Source: Saprospiraceae bacterium
GTDB taxonomy: Bacteria; Bacteroidota; Bacteroidia; Chitinophagales; Saprospiraceae
Length of the DNA: 64,000 nucleotides
Direction of reading: 5' to 3'
NCBI GenBank assembly: GCA_022841745.1
Contig: JALHQW010000019.1
Span: forward strand, 62,001-126,000
Shown here piece by piece: positions 9,017 through 17,532 of the stretch. Made by a program: the position numbers and the translations under genes. The notes beneath the pieces were generated by a model. The model saw nothing but the letters and a program-made list of their open reading frames with translations, did not search any database and had not been told where the DNA came from. Within the stretch, counting starts at the first letter, position 1; the number at the start of each line of letters is the position of its first letter.

Positions 9017-9025
9017 TTATCCACA
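9017..9025 (+). promoter_or_regulatory. DnaA-box match upstream of dnaN
   Basis: TTATCCACA is an exact match to the strong DnaA box. It is about 190 nt before dnaN, where a box could mark autoregulation or an origin-proximal region. Only one copy was seen. Confidence 0.5.
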
Positions 9026-9040
9026 ATCTGTTGATTATTT

Positions 9041-9074
9041 TTGTCACCATATTCTATATCAAAGATTACTTTTG
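9041..9074 (+). promoter_or_regulatory. candidate dnaN promoter
   Basis: TACTTTTG at 9067-9074 is an exact TAnnTTTG -7 box, with TTG at 9041-9043 about 23 nt upstream. A second exact box, TATTTTTG, is at 9036-9043. The leader would be about 135 nt. Confidence 0.55.
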
Positions 9075-9213
9075 CGCAAAAACCAGAAAATCAGCCAGTT
9101 GATTGCAAGTCAAAACTTAAGGGTGGAAAGTGGCTACCTGCGAATTTTGACCTAACGAATGGCGATTTCCCCAGTCTTTGCCTTTTCACTTTGTACATTT
9201 CACTTAAGAGACT

Positions 9214-10329
9214 ATGAAATTCAGCGTATCCTCTTCGGAACTACTCAAGCAACTGCAAATCGCCAGTGGGGCCATTGCATCCAGCCCAGTGCTGCCTATC
9301 CTCGATGATTTCCTTTTCACGATAAAGAAAAACGAGCTGACCATTGCAGCGACTGACCTCGAAACTTCGATTACGAACAAGTTGGAGGTCATGTCCGATG
9401 GTGATGGTGCAGTGGCGATACCTGCCAAGATCCTGCTTGATACGCTAAAGGCGCTGCCCGACCAACCCATCACCATTGCAGTGGACGACGAGACGTTCGG
9501 CATTACCATCACCTCGGCCTACGGCAAGTACCGCCTTGCAGGGGAAAACGGGCAGGACTTCCCCCGTATCCCCGAATCGGATAAGGTGGACACCGTCAAC
9601 GTGCCTGGTTCAACGCTCATCAAGGCCATCAACAAAACATTGTTTGCCACCAGCAACGACGAACTCCGCCCTGCAATGACGGGTGTTTATGTGACGCTGG
9701 ACTTCAGCCGCCTGACCTTTGTGGCCACTGATGCTCACAAATTGGTGAAATATACCTTCCAAGGCATTGCCGGGGAAGTTGCAACTTCGTTCATCATCCC
9801 TAAGAAAGCCTTGAACCTGCTCAAGAATGCATTGCCCGCCGATGCTGACGTTAAAATGGCCTTTGACAAGGCCAATGCCTTCTTTACCTTCGGCACCACG
9901 CACCTCGTTTGCCGCTTGATTGATGCCCGTTACCCCGACTACAACGCCGTCATTCCAGTGGACAACCCCAATACCCTTACCATTCGCCGCAGCGACCTGC
10001 AAAGCTCACTCAAGCGGATCGCCATCTACGCCAATAAGACGACCAACCAGGTCATCCTTGATATTTCGCCCGACAGCCTGACCGTCTCTGCCCAAGACCT
10101 CGACTTTTCGAACGAGGCCAACGAGCAACTCACCTGCACTTACGAGGGTACCCCCATCACCATCGGCTTCAACGCCAAGTTCTTGGTGGAAATGCTCGGC
10201 GTGATGGAATCCGACGAGGTGAAACTGGAACTGTCCACGCCCAGCCGTGCGGGCATCCTGCTCCCCGGCGAACCGAACGAGGGCGAGGAGATCCTGATGC
10301 TCGTGATGCCAGTTATGTTGAGCAATTGA
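9214..10329 (+). CDS. dnaN: DNA polymerase III sliding clamp (beta subunit)
   Basis: The protein has 371 residues, normal for the beta clamp. The start MKFSVSSSELLKQLQ, then PILDDFLFTI, AATDLETSI, GENGQDFPRIP, ATDAHKL and the ending LMVMPVML with a short hydrophilic tail are hallmarks of the three repeated clamp domains. As a dimeric ring it tethers polymerase III and repair proteins to DNA. It is not next to dnaA or recF here, as often in Bacteroidota. It is followed 13 nt later by a GtrA-family gene that may be co-transcribed. Confidence 0.97.
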   Translation: MKFSVSSSELLKQLQIASGAIASSPVLPILDDFLFTIKKNELTIAATDLETSITNKLEVMSDGDGAVAIPAKILLDTLKALPDQPITIAVDDETFGITITSAYGKYRLAGENGQDFPRIPESDKVDTVNVPGSTLIKAINKTLFATSNDELRPAMTGVYVTLDFSRLTFVATDAHKLVKYTFQGIAGEVATSFIIPKKALNLLKNALPADADVKMAFDKANAFFTFGTTHLVCRLIDARYPDYNAVIPVDNPNTLTIRRSDLQSSLKRIAIYANKTTNQVILDISPDSLTVSAQDLDFSNEANEQLTCTYEGTPITIGFNAKFLVEMLGVMESDEVKLELSTPSRAGILLPGEPNEGEEILMLVMPVMLSN

Positions 10330-10342
10330 GGCTTTCTGGGGC

Positions 10343-10735
10343 ATGAAAGACCTTGTTTCCAAAATATTGCCCCAGACAAAGTTCCTCACCTCGTCCGTCA
10401 TCGCTACAGGGGTGGACTATGTGCTATATCTCCTGCTCGACTGGCTTTGGCTCGACCCCGTCACCGCTCACACCATCTCGTATCCCATTGCCGTGGTGGT
10501 CAATTTTTACCTGCAAAAGCGCTTCATCTTTGACCTAAAGCGCAAGGCCCATCATGCCTTCGCCATCTCCATGCTCTTTTCCGTCATTGGCTGGGGGCTG
10601 GGCGTTGCCATGATGTGGGGCTTGATCAAGCTGCCTATCCTCTGCGACTGGCCCATCCTCGCCAAAATCATTGTGACCGGCGTGTTGTTCTTCTTCAATT
10701 TTTACACAAAAAGGTATGCGTTTGAGGGGAGGTGA
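10343..10735 (+). CDS. GtrA-family membrane protein
   Basis: The protein has 130 residues with four hydrophobic segments: about 15-35, 43-57, 75-93 and 108-125. The opening FLTSSVIATGVDYVLYLLL and the middle YPIAVVVNFYLQKRFIF closely match the GtrA/DPMS-TM pattern, and the end NFYTKRYAF is also typical. Members help move or present polyprenyl-linked sugars across the inner membrane. It starts 13 nt after dnaN, so co-transcription is likely, though the functions are unrelated. Confidence 0.85.
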   Translation: MKDLVSKILPQTKFLTSSVIATGVDYVLYLLLDWLWLDPVTAHTISYPIAVVVNFYLQKRFIFDLKRKAHHAFAISMLFSVIGWGLGVAMMWGLIKLPILCDWPILAKIIVTGVLFFFNFYTKRYAFEGR

Positions 10736-10738
10736 GGG

Positions 10739-10846
10739 TTGTTACTATTGTTAAATTGTTGAAATTGCTGAGATGTTATTATTGTTGCTCCGCAACTACG
10801 GCAATCATAACAATTTCAACAATCGAACAATTCAACAATCAAACAA
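10739..10846. repeat. private-word inverted repeat (TTGTTGAAATTG type)
   Basis: The whole gap between the GtrA and cupin genes is made of words like attgttgaaattg, then caatttcaacaat (exact 13-bp arms at 10755-10767 and 10811-10823), then tandem caacaatc/aaacaat words that run into the ATG of the cupin gene. Confidence 0.7.
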
Positions 10847-11190
10847 TGAAGATCACCATCTCCGACCTGCCGCCATTCGTAATTTCAAAAGGTTTCGCTG
10901 CCCAAATGTTTCACACCGAAAGCATGACACTCGCCTATGTGGACGTGGAGGCAGGGGCTGAATTGCCTGAGCATTCTCACTTCCACGAGCAGGTGTCCAA
11001 TATGCTCGAAGGGGAGTTTGAGTTCATCCTTGGTGGTGAAAGAATGTTACTGCGGGCGGGTGATAGCCTCGTCATTCCTTCCAATGTGCCGCACAGTGGC
11101 CGGGCGCTCACCCGCTGCCGCATCCTCGATGTGTTCCAACCTGTACGGGAGGATTTTCGGAGAGGCGAAGTGGCGTATGCTGTTCGTTGA
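10846..11190 (+). CDS. small cupin-domain protein
   Basis: The protein has 114 residues. I place the start at MKITISDLPPF; the longer open frame upstream only translates the repeat-filled gap. It is a single cupin barrel: motif 1 is ELPEHSHFHEQVSNMLEGEF, with His, His and Glu metal ligands, and motif 2 is AGDSLVIPSNVPHSG with the final His. Such stand-alone cupins bind a metal ion and serve as small dioxygenases, isomerases or sensors; no substrate can be assigned. It is followed by a hairpin terminator. Confidence 0.85.
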   Translation: MKITISDLPPFVISKGFAAQMFHTESMTLAYVDVEAGAELPEHSHFHEQVSNMLEGEFEFILGGERMLLRAGDSLVIPSNVPHSGRALTRCRILDVFQPVREDFRRGEVAYAVR

Positions 11191-11260
11191 TGCGCCTTTT
11201 TTTGACGCCTGCCACTACCTATGGTATTGCGGAGCAAAAGCAATGGACAATCCTTTAAAT

Positions 11261-11299
11261 AAAGACGGCGATGGCATCTTCTGTGCCATCGCCGTCTTT
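11261..11299. terminator. bidirectional hairpin terminator
   Basis: A 16-nt perfect stem (aaagacggcgatggca) with a 7-nt loop lies between the cupin gene and the convergent GH16 gene. Its core resembles the hairpins at 418 and 5246. Confidence 0.85.
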
Positions 11300-11323
11300 G
11301 CTTACAGGGTACGACCTTTTTGC

Positions 11324-12493
11324 TCAATTTTCTTGGAATACCCGCACGTAGTCCACCTTCATCTGTTGTGGGAATACGGTGGTATTGTCTGGGCTGCCAG
11401 GCCAGTTGCCGCCCACGACGATATTGAATAAAAAGAAAAACTCATGGTGGAATTCGCTCATGCCCACGGGCGTGATGTCTATGATATTAAACTGCACATC
11501 ATCAAGCAGCCATTCGGTTTTTGTTCGTCCCAGATGATCGTGAAGACGTGGTACTCGTCGGCGAAAGTCCCATTGGCCGGCATGGTTGACTTTCCATAGT
11601 TGGCATAGTTGCCATTGTTGTCCCAGTGTACCGTGCCGTGTAGGGTGGCAGGCTCGCTTCCAATGATTTCCATGATGTCAATCTCGCCGCAGCGGGGCCA
11701 GCTGACCCTAGCAATGTCGTCGCCGAGCATCCAAAGTGCAGGCCAGATGCCCTTCCCCGTTGGCAGCTTGGCCCGGATGTCAATGCGGCCATATTGAAAC
11801 TCACGCTTACCCTCTGTCTTCATACGGGCGGAGGTGTAGGCCGCTCCGTTAAGGCTTTCTTTCTTTGCCTCAATGATCAATTTACCATCACTTATATAGG
11901 AGTTGGACGACTTGTCGGTGTAGGCCTGCAGTTCGTTGTTGCCCCCAGCCGGAAGCACCCTCTTCATGTATCCAACTCGTTTCGTCAATGGAGGTCCCAT
12001 TGAATTCATCCTGCCAGACTAGGTTGTAGCCAGCGTAGTTGTCGGGGGTAGTGTAACCTTCGTCACTCTCCTGGTCGTCGTCGTTGACGATGGTAGCTAA
12101 GACAGTGCTGTTGGCCAAAATGCCATTAACGGGGTTTGACAGCGCCAACTCGAATGTTTCATCGGTTTCTTTCCATATATCTGGCAAGATGGTCACGGCA
12201 ATGGTCTTTTCGGTTTCGCCTGCGGCGAAGCTGATGCTACCCGATGTGGCAAGGAAGTCTGTTCCGGCCTTAGCGGTCTTGTTGCGGGTCGCATAGTCGA
12301 GTGTCACGGTCTTCTTGGAGGCACTGGCAAGGGTTATTTTAAAATCGAAAAACGTTGCGTCATTGCCTTCAGCTTGACTTACAGGTAGTGCGGTTATGCT
12401 TGGTCCGCTAGGCTGCCCATCATCGTCCTTGCTGCCGCAAGCGGCAATAGCGATGGCGGACATAAAAGAAAGTATTGCCAAAGTCTTTTTCAT
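11324..12493 (-). pseudogene. GH16 beta-glucanase-like lipoprotein, broken by two single-base frameshifts
   Basis: Reading frame 1 (from 12493) gives a lipoprotein signal (MKKTLAILSF to AACGS), a Calx-beta domain (about residues 30-150) and the GH16 start YNLVWQDEFNG. At 11942-11946 a run of five C, where four would keep frame, shifts to the frame carrying NNELQAYTD, the catalytic GEIDIMEIIG and HVFTIIWDE. At 11518-11522 a run of five T, where six would keep frame, shifts again into EWLLDDVQF, the conserved GGNWPGSPDN and the ending VDYVRVFQEN with its stop at 11324. GH16 enzymes cut beta-1,3/1,4-glucans such as laminarin. All catalytic motifs survive. Both shifts lie in homopolymers, so sequencing error is as likely as gene decay. 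Confidence 0.85.
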
Positions 12494-12510
12494 AGATGGT
12501 ATTTTTTTGC

Positions 12511-12518
12511 CAAAAATA
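12511..12518 (-). promoter_or_regulatory. candidate -7 box for the GH16 gene
   Basis: TATTTTTG on the minus strand is an exact TAnnTTTG match 17 nt before the start codon. Confidence 0.55.
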
Positions 12519-12669
12519 AGTGGTATGACGGATGTGTAGGCATAGTAGCTAACGCATTTGTCTCAAATCATCATTTGACACGCCCCAAATCCTGATATGA
12601 AGCATCGAGCGGGTCGGGGCGCTGGATTTTTGCGTCATTCTTTTCACAATCAAAAAAAATCGTTCAACA

Positions 12670-13872
12670 ATGAAAAACGCAATCAAATCCATTATCAACG
12701 GCTCCGCTGCTTCCGGCACTTTGACACACGAGGTCGCTTATCTCCTTTTTCGATTCTACTGCGGCTTCACTATTGCCAAAGGGGCCGGGCTTTCAAAGGT
12801 CTTCCATAAAATAGATGAAAACGGCACCGACAGTTGGGACAACCTCGCCTTTGGTGTACCACAATGGTTTGTTGACCAAGTGGGCGAAATCGGCTTCACG
12901 TTCGTTTCACCATCGTTCTGGGCACACGTAGCGGTTTATGGCGAGTTCATCGGTGGGCTGTTGGTAGCCTTGGGGCTTTTTACCCGCATCTCGGCCATCC
13001 AGTTGGCATTCCAGTTCTTCGTGGTGTCGTTCATCTGGTACGACGAGCCGATGCCCTTTGCCATGTACTATCAGCAGTTGATTTTCTGGGGGTTTGTGCT
13101 CATCGCTGCGGTGGGCGGTGGGCGTTTTTCACTAGATAATTGGTTGGAAAACAGGCAGTTGCGCAGCAATTTTTCCACTAAGAATCTCGTCGTGGCGAGC
13201 TGCCTCGTGTTGATGCCGCTGGTGGGTTTTTCGCAAAACAATGTCGAAGTAAAACGGGTCAGCTTTACCCTAAGCAACCCATCCCTCAAGGCCAAAGACT
13301 TGGATGTGCGCTATTTTGAACCATCTACGAAACAGACAGCTGGCTATGGCTTCCACCTCGGCCCACTGCAAAACCATGCTGACAATAAGCCCGTGGGTAC
13401 CCGTGTTTACCTAAAAAAATGGGATGGTTACGAACTTGCCTTCGTGCTCACTGCCGACGATGACGGGAGAAAATTCGACATCGGAAAACACTATGAAATC
13501 AGTCAGGAACAGTGGCTGCAAGCCGCTCGTGACGAGGAAGGTGAGCGCATAGCCGCCCTCGAAGATGCCAATGCCACCGACGATTTGGAGGTGTTTGCAA
13601 AGCAAAAAGGGCTGCCGATGGTTACATTCGTCGTTGCGGGCAAATCGCCCTTGAAGCGGCAAGTGCATGTGAGGGCGCAATTGCCTTCGGTGGATGAAAA
13701 AACAAATTACGGGTTCAGCCGGAAACTCAGCACGTTCAGCCGATTTGAGGTTAGTTATCCGGTTGGAACGAAAATTTACCTTTGCGACGGTCCCTACTGG
13801 AACGGCGAGGTAAAAGAGACACTGCTGCTGACCGTGGACGCCGAAAAACAGAATTATTTGGTCAGGATTTGA
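12670..13872 (+). CDS. DoxX-like membrane protein fused to a periplasmic domain
   Basis: The protein has 400 residues. The first half has four hydrophobic helices in a DoxX/TQO-small-subunit arrangement (YLLFRFYCGFTIAKGAG, then YGEFIGGLLVALGLFTRISA, then QLIFWGFVLIAAVGGGRFSLD). Around residue 175 a fifth, signal-like segment (LVVASCLVLMPLVGFSQ) leads into a soluble domain of about 200 residues that I do not recognise (includes GYGFHLGPL and LYF-poor beta-rich repeats of DGYELAFVL type). DoxX proteins act in quinone or thiol redox at the membrane. The second half looks like an exported protein whose signal peptide became an internal helix. It heads a cluster with AraC, Crp, pirin and YceI genes. 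Confidence 0.75.
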   Translation: MKNAIKSIINGSAASGTLTHEVAYLLFRFYCGFTIAKGAGLSKVFHKIDENGTDSWDNLAFGVPQWFVDQVGEIGFTFVSPSFWAHVAVYGEFIGGLLVALGLFTRISAIQLAFQFFVVSFIWYDEPMPFAMYYQQLIFWGFVLIAAVGGGRFSLDNWLENRQLRSNFSTKNLVVASCLVLMPLVGFSQNNVEVKRVSFTLSNPSLKAKDLDVRYFEPSTKQTAGYGFHLGPLQNHADNKPVGTRVYLKKWDGYELAFVLTADDDGRKFDIGKHYEISQEQWLQAARDEEGERIAALEDANATDDLEVFAKQKGLPMVTFVVAGKSPLKRQVHVRAQLPSVDEKTNYGFSRKLSTFSRFEVSYPVGTKIYLCDGPYWNGEVKETLLLTVDAEKQNYLVRI

Positions 13873-13879
13873 TTGGCTT

Positions 13880-13960
13880 GGTTGATAGGGGTTGATGAGG
13901 TTGATATGGGTTGATGGGGCCCATATCAACCTCATCAGCCCTTATCAACCCTTATCAACC
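13880..13960. repeat. private-word inverted repeat (GGTTGATA type)
   Basis: Repeats of ggttgatagg/ggttgatgagg are followed by the complementary cctcatcagcccttatcaacc words. The arms gaggttgatatggg (13897-13910) and cccatatcaacctc (13919-13932) are exact. It ends 6 nt before the next start codon. A related GTTGATA patch is at 23379. Confidence 0.75.
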
Positions 13961-13966
13961 AAAGAA

Positions 13967-15136
13967 ATGGAATTCAACTTCAACCTCTACTCCACGCCCC
14001 TGCTCTTCGGTTTCGTGCATGCTTGGATTTACGCCGTGCTGCTCTGGGTGCGGGGCTGGCGCAGCGAGCGGTTGTCGGACTGGCTGCTGGGCTGCTTGCT
14101 GGTAGTGATGGCCTTCGAGATTTGGGAGTACATGCTCGGCTTTGCTGGGATAGACTTGCTTTGGAACCAACTTGAGTTTTTCCCGCGCACTTTCAGCTTG
14201 TTGCTGCCGCAACTAGCTTGGTTTTACCTGCGCAGCCAGTTCAACGCCGATTTCAGGTTCCGGCGCAGTGACCTCGTTCATGCCCTGCCTTTCCTGCTCT
14301 ACTTTGTTTACCATGTCATAGTGTTTTCGATGGGCCATGATTTCGTGGAGAACTGGAAACAGAACGTACACAATAAGTTTGGCTTCGATAATATCCGGGC
14401 CTTGCTGACCTTGGGCATCCAAATCCTTTATTTCTATTGGTCATACCGGCTCTACCGGCAATATCGCTCATGGTCGCCTACCGAGTTTTCCGATGTGGAA
14501 GCAGTCAGTTTCAAGTGGTTCCACAATTTCCTAGTGGCCTTCATCGCATCGAGCCTCATCGGCTGGAGCATGACGCTATTGGATCTTTGGCTCAAACTCG
14601 ACTTCTGGCACGACTGGTGGGATGAGCTTTTCAACGCTGGCCTTATCTATTACCTCTGCATAGCGGGCTATGCCCAAACCCAGCCCCGACGCCTACACTT
14701 TGAGCCGACAGGTACAGTCCTGGGGCCAATTGCTGAGGAGAAGGCGTCCGATTCGGCACTCGCCCCTTCGGGCAAGACGGAAAAGCTGGCGGACGAAGAA
14801 TTGCAAAGCTGGAAGGCCCAAATCGAGCGGCTGATGGCCAATGAGCGCCTCTACCTCGAACCCGAACTGACCCTAAGCGACCTTGCCCGCCGCCTGCAGA
14901 CCAATGCCTCGCTGCTGTCGGCAGCGGTAAACCGGGCCTTCGGCAAAAACTTCAACGACTTCGTGAACGAATACCGGGTGGAGGAGGTAAAGCGGCTGCT
15001 CGAAGACCCTAAGGCAAAACATCTATCTTTGCTAGGCATCGGGCTGGAATGCGGGTTTAACTCAAAGTCCACCTTCAACCGGGCCTTCCGCAAGGTGACG
15101 GGCGTTGCCCCAAGCGAATGGGGAAAGGACAATTAA
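13967..15136 (+). CDS. membrane-anchored AraC-family transcription regulator
   Basis: The protein has 389 residues starting MEFNFNLYS; the frame upstream only reads the repeat. The first 230 residues contain about seven hydrophobic helices, for example LLFGFVHAWIYAVLLW and HALPFLLYFVYHVIVF. After a hydrophilic linker comes an AraC DNA-binding domain (about 290-385) with both helix-turn-helices: LTLSDLARRLQTNASLLSAAV and SLLGIGLECGFNSKSTFNRAF, ending VTGVAPSEW. This design senses something at the membrane and controls nearby genes. It ends 3 nt before the Crp-like gene, indicating one operon. Confidence 0.9.
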   Translation: MEFNFNLYSTPLLFGFVHAWIYAVLLWVRGWRSERLSDWLLGCLLVVMAFEIWEYMLGFAGIDLLWNQLEFFPRTFSLLLPQLAWFYLRSQFNADFRFRRSDLVHALPFLLYFVYHVIVFSMGHDFVENWKQNVHNKFGFDNIRALLTLGIQILYFYWSYRLYRQYRSWSPTEFSDVEAVSFKWFHNFLVAFIASSLIGWSMTLLDLWLKLDFWHDWWDELFNAGLIYYLCIAGYAQTQPRRLHFEPTGTVLGPIAEEKASDSALAPSGKTEKLADEELQSWKAQIERLMANERLYLEPELTLSDLARRLQTNASLLSAAVNRAFGKNFNDFVNEYRVEEVKRLLEDPKAKHLSLLGIGLECGFNSKSTFNRAFRKVTGVAPSEWGKDN

Positions 15137-15139
15137 GCG

Positions 15140-15712
15140 ATGAATACCGACCTCGTACTCAAGAATATTGCGAAGCACATACAGCTTACGCCAACAGAAC
15201 AGGCGCATTTTGTTTATTTGATGAAACCAAGGAGCTTGAAACGAAAGGAGATGCTGCTGCAAGAGGGCGAGGTTAGCCGCCATTCGGCCTTCGTGACCAA
15301 GGGCTGTCTGCGCAGCTATACCCTCGACAAGAACGGCTACGAGCATGTGCTTGCCTTTGCCCCGCCCGATTGGTGGATTGCCGATATGTACAGCTTCATT
15401 TCCCAAAAGCCGGGCACGCTCTACATCGAGGCAATGGAACCCACCGAAGTGCTCATGCTCTCGAAGGCTGACCAGCAGCAGCTTTATGCAGACATACCCA
15501 AGTTCGAGCGGTTCTTCCGCATCATCGTCGAAAATGCCTTTGTCAGCAGCCAGCAGCGGCTATTGGACAACCTCAGCCTGACGGCCCAGGAGCGGTTTCG
15601 CATTTTTTGTCAGAAATACCCTTCCCTTGTCACTACCCTTCCACGCAAACAGATTGCTTCCTACATCGGCGTCACCCCTGAGTTTTTCAGCAAGATGATG
15701 AAGACGGTTTAA
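15140..15712 (+). CDS. Crp/Fnr-family transcription regulator
   Basis: The protein has 190 residues. It has an N-terminal cyclic-nucleotide-binding-type barrel (LLQEGEVSRHSAFVTKGCLRSY, then EPTEVLMLSK) and a C-terminal winged helix with PRKQIASYIGVTPEFFSKM. Bacteroidota members usually lack the residues that bind cAMP; the effector is unknown. No cysteine cluster typical of Fnr iron-sulfur sensors is visible. It starts 3 nt after the AraC-type gene and precedes pirin, suggesting local control of the pirin/YceI genes. Confidence 0.9.
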   Translation: MNTDLVLKNIAKHIQLTPTEQAHFVYLMKPRSLKRKEMLLQEGEVSRHSAFVTKGCLRSYTLDKNGYEHVLAFAPPDWWIADMYSFISQKPGTLYIEAMEPTEVLMLSKADQQQLYADIPKFERFFRIIVENAFVSSQQRLLDNLSLTAQERFRIFCQKYPSLVTTLPRKQIASYIGVTPEFFSKMMKTV

Positions 15713-15826
15713 CAATGCCGACAATCAAACAATCCCAGCAATCAAACAATCTCCTTTTTCTTAACCTAGGTTATTTTTTCCCGCCTCCTGGTGCCCACAT
15801 CTTTGTGCCATCAAAATCATTGAAAC

Positions 15827-16699
15827 ATGGATCGCAAAGATTTTCTCAAAAAAGGACTCATGGGCACGGGCATTTTCGCTGCCAGTGCTGCCCTCGGCAA
15901 TGTGGTTAAAAACGACATTGACGAACTGAAACCCCTTGAAATCATAGGTTTCAACCATATTCCTAATACAAAATCCAATATCATGTCAAACAGCGTATTG
16001 CACAGGGCTGATACCCGTGGCAACGCCAATCACGGCTGGCTGCAGAGTTACCATACTTTCAGCTTCGCAAATTATTTCAACCCAGAGCGTATGCACTTCG
16101 GTGTGCTGCGGGTACTCAACGACGACACCGTGCAGGGCGGCATGGGCTTCGGTACCCACCCGCACGACAATATGGAAATCATCTCCATCCCGCTCGAAGG
16201 CGACTTGGAGCACAAGGACAGCATGGGCAACGTGGCCGTCATCCGCAATGGCGACATACAAGTGATGAGTGCTGGCACAGGCATCCAGCACAGCGAAAAG
16301 AACAAAAATGGTCAGCAGCAAGTGAAGTTCCTGCAAATCTGGGTGTTCCCCAACAAGCGGAACGTCGAGCCACGTTACGACCAAATCACCCTCGACCCCG
16401 CCGACCGCAAGAACAGGCTCCAGCAAATCCTCTCCCCCAATCCCAACGATGCGGGCGTTTGGATTCATCAGGATGCTTGGTTCCACCTGGCGGAACTGGA
16501 CAAAGGAAAGGGTGTTGAGTACAATATCAAAAAAACTGGCAATGGTGTTTATGCCTTCGTCCTCAGCGGCGACGTGACCATCAACGGCCAAGCCCTCCAC
16601 CGCCGTGACGGCCTCGGCATCTGGGACGTGAGCAGTCTTCAAATTGAGGCTGACTCCCATGCCGAACTGCTGCTGATGGAGGTGCCAATGAACGTTTAA
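15827..16699 (+). CDS. pirin-family protein with an N-terminal signal-like extension
   Basis: The protein has 290 residues. The pirin core begins near residue 50 (RADTRGNANHGWLQSYHTFSF). Its metal-binding cupin motif has THPHDNMEI and later AGTGIQHSEKN, giving three His and one Glu. The first 25 residues (MDRKDFLKKGLMGTGIF) resemble a Tat-type signal but with KK-less twin-arginine pattern (DRKDFLKKG), so export is uncertain. Pirins bind iron and can oxidise flavonoids or modulate enzymes. The neighbours, Crp upstream and YceI downstream, point to redox or stress response. Confidence 0.88.
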   Translation: MDRKDFLKKGLMGTGIFAASAALGNVVKNDIDELKPLEIIGFNHIPNTKSNIMSNSVLHRADTRGNANHGWLQSYHTFSFANYFNPERMHFGVLRVLNDDTVQGGMGFGTHPHDNMEIISIPLEGDLEHKDSMGNVAVIRNGDIQVMSAGTGIQHSEKNKNGQQQVKFLQIWVFPNKRNVEPRYDQITLDPADRKNRLQQILSPNPNDAGVWIHQDAWFHLAELDKGKGVEYNIKKTGNGVYAFVLSGDVTINGQALHRRDGLGIWDVSSLQIEADSHAELLLMEVPMNV

Positions 16700-16718
16700 A
16701 TGGTCATTGGTCAATAAA

Positions 16719-16760
16719 GTCATTGGTCATTGAGTACGATGGGTTCCAATGACCAATGAC
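16719..16760. repeat. perfect 14-bp inverted repeat (TCATTGG words)
   Basis: gtcattggtcattg at 16719-16732 pairs with caatgaccaatgac at 16747-16760. Further copies of the same words flank it, and caacaat words follow up to the YceI start codon. Confidence 0.7.
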
Positions 16761-16814
16761 TTCAATGACGTGCCAACAACAATTCAACAATCACAACAAT
16801 AAAACAATAGAAAA

Positions 16815-17339
16815 ATGTCAAAGTCAACTTGGGCGCTCGACCCAGCACATTCCGAAATCCAATTCAAGGTCAAACACATGATGATCAGCACCGTCACCGG
16901 CAAGTTCGACCGCTTCAACGTGGAAGTGGCTGCCGACGGTGATGATTTCTCCAATGCCGACATCAGCTTTTCCGCTGAAACTGCCTCCGTGAACACGGGC
17001 AGCGAGCAGCGTGACGGTCACCTGCGTAGCGGCGACTTTTTCGACTCCGAAGCGCACCCGACCCTCAGCTTCAAGGCTACTTCCTACGATGCAGCCAGCA
17101 GCGCTCTCAAGGGCGACCTGACCATCAAAGGCATCACCAAACCTGTGACCTTGGAAGCCGAATTTGGTGGCATCGGCAAAGACCCTTGGGGCAATACCAA
17201 GGCTGGGTTCACCCTTTCTGGCAAAATCAACCGCAAAGAATGGGAGCTTAACTGGAACGCAGCCTTGGAAGCTGGCGGCGTACTGGTAAGTGAAGAAGTA
17301 AAACTCTTGGGCGAGATTCAGTTGATGAAGGCTGCCTAA
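16815..17339 (+). CDS. YceI-family protein
   Basis: The protein has 174 residues and no signal peptide, unlike the periplasmic E. coli YceI. The pattern TWALDPAHSEIQFKVKHMMIS, then VTGKFDRF, then HLRSGDFFDSEAHPTLSFK and LTIKGITKPVTLEAEF is the full YceI lipocalin-like fold. These beta-barrels bind polyisoprenoids or other lipids, and often accompany quinone, DoxX or pirin genes under stress regulation. It ends close to a hairpin terminator and is the last gene of the pirin cluster. Confidence 0.93.
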   Translation: MSKSTWALDPAHSEIQFKVKHMMISTVTGKFDRFNVEVAADGDDFSNADISFSAETASVNTGSEQRDGHLRSGDFFDSEAHPTLSFKATSYDAASSALKGDLTIKGITKPVTLEAEFGGIGKDPWGNTKAGFTLSGKINRKEWELNWNAALEAGGVLVSEEVKLLGEIQLMKAA

Positions 17340-17364
17340 TACATTTATCCCTTTGAAATACAAT

Positions 17365-17397
17365 GACGGCACGGCGCATCGCTGTGCCGTCTTTTTT
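17365..17397 (+). terminator. hairpin terminator after the YceI gene
   Basis: gacggcacggc pairs with gctgtgccgtc (one mismatch) around gcatc and is followed by TTTTTT. Confidence 0.8.
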
Positions 17398-17532
17398 ATG
17401 CGAATATGTCAAGCATGGTGGATTTTCAAAAATCGCAGCTTAGCCACTATATCAAAAACTGGTTGTCCTTCTTCCCAATCGCTTGCGGCGAGCACAGTTG
17501 CAGCGGCCATCTTCACTAAAATTCAAGTTCGC

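Noticed and set aside
13873-13966. CRISPR-like array suggested by repeated GTTGATA words
   Set aside because: The words are too short and irregular, lack unique spacers and are followed by their reverse complement. No cas genes are nearby.
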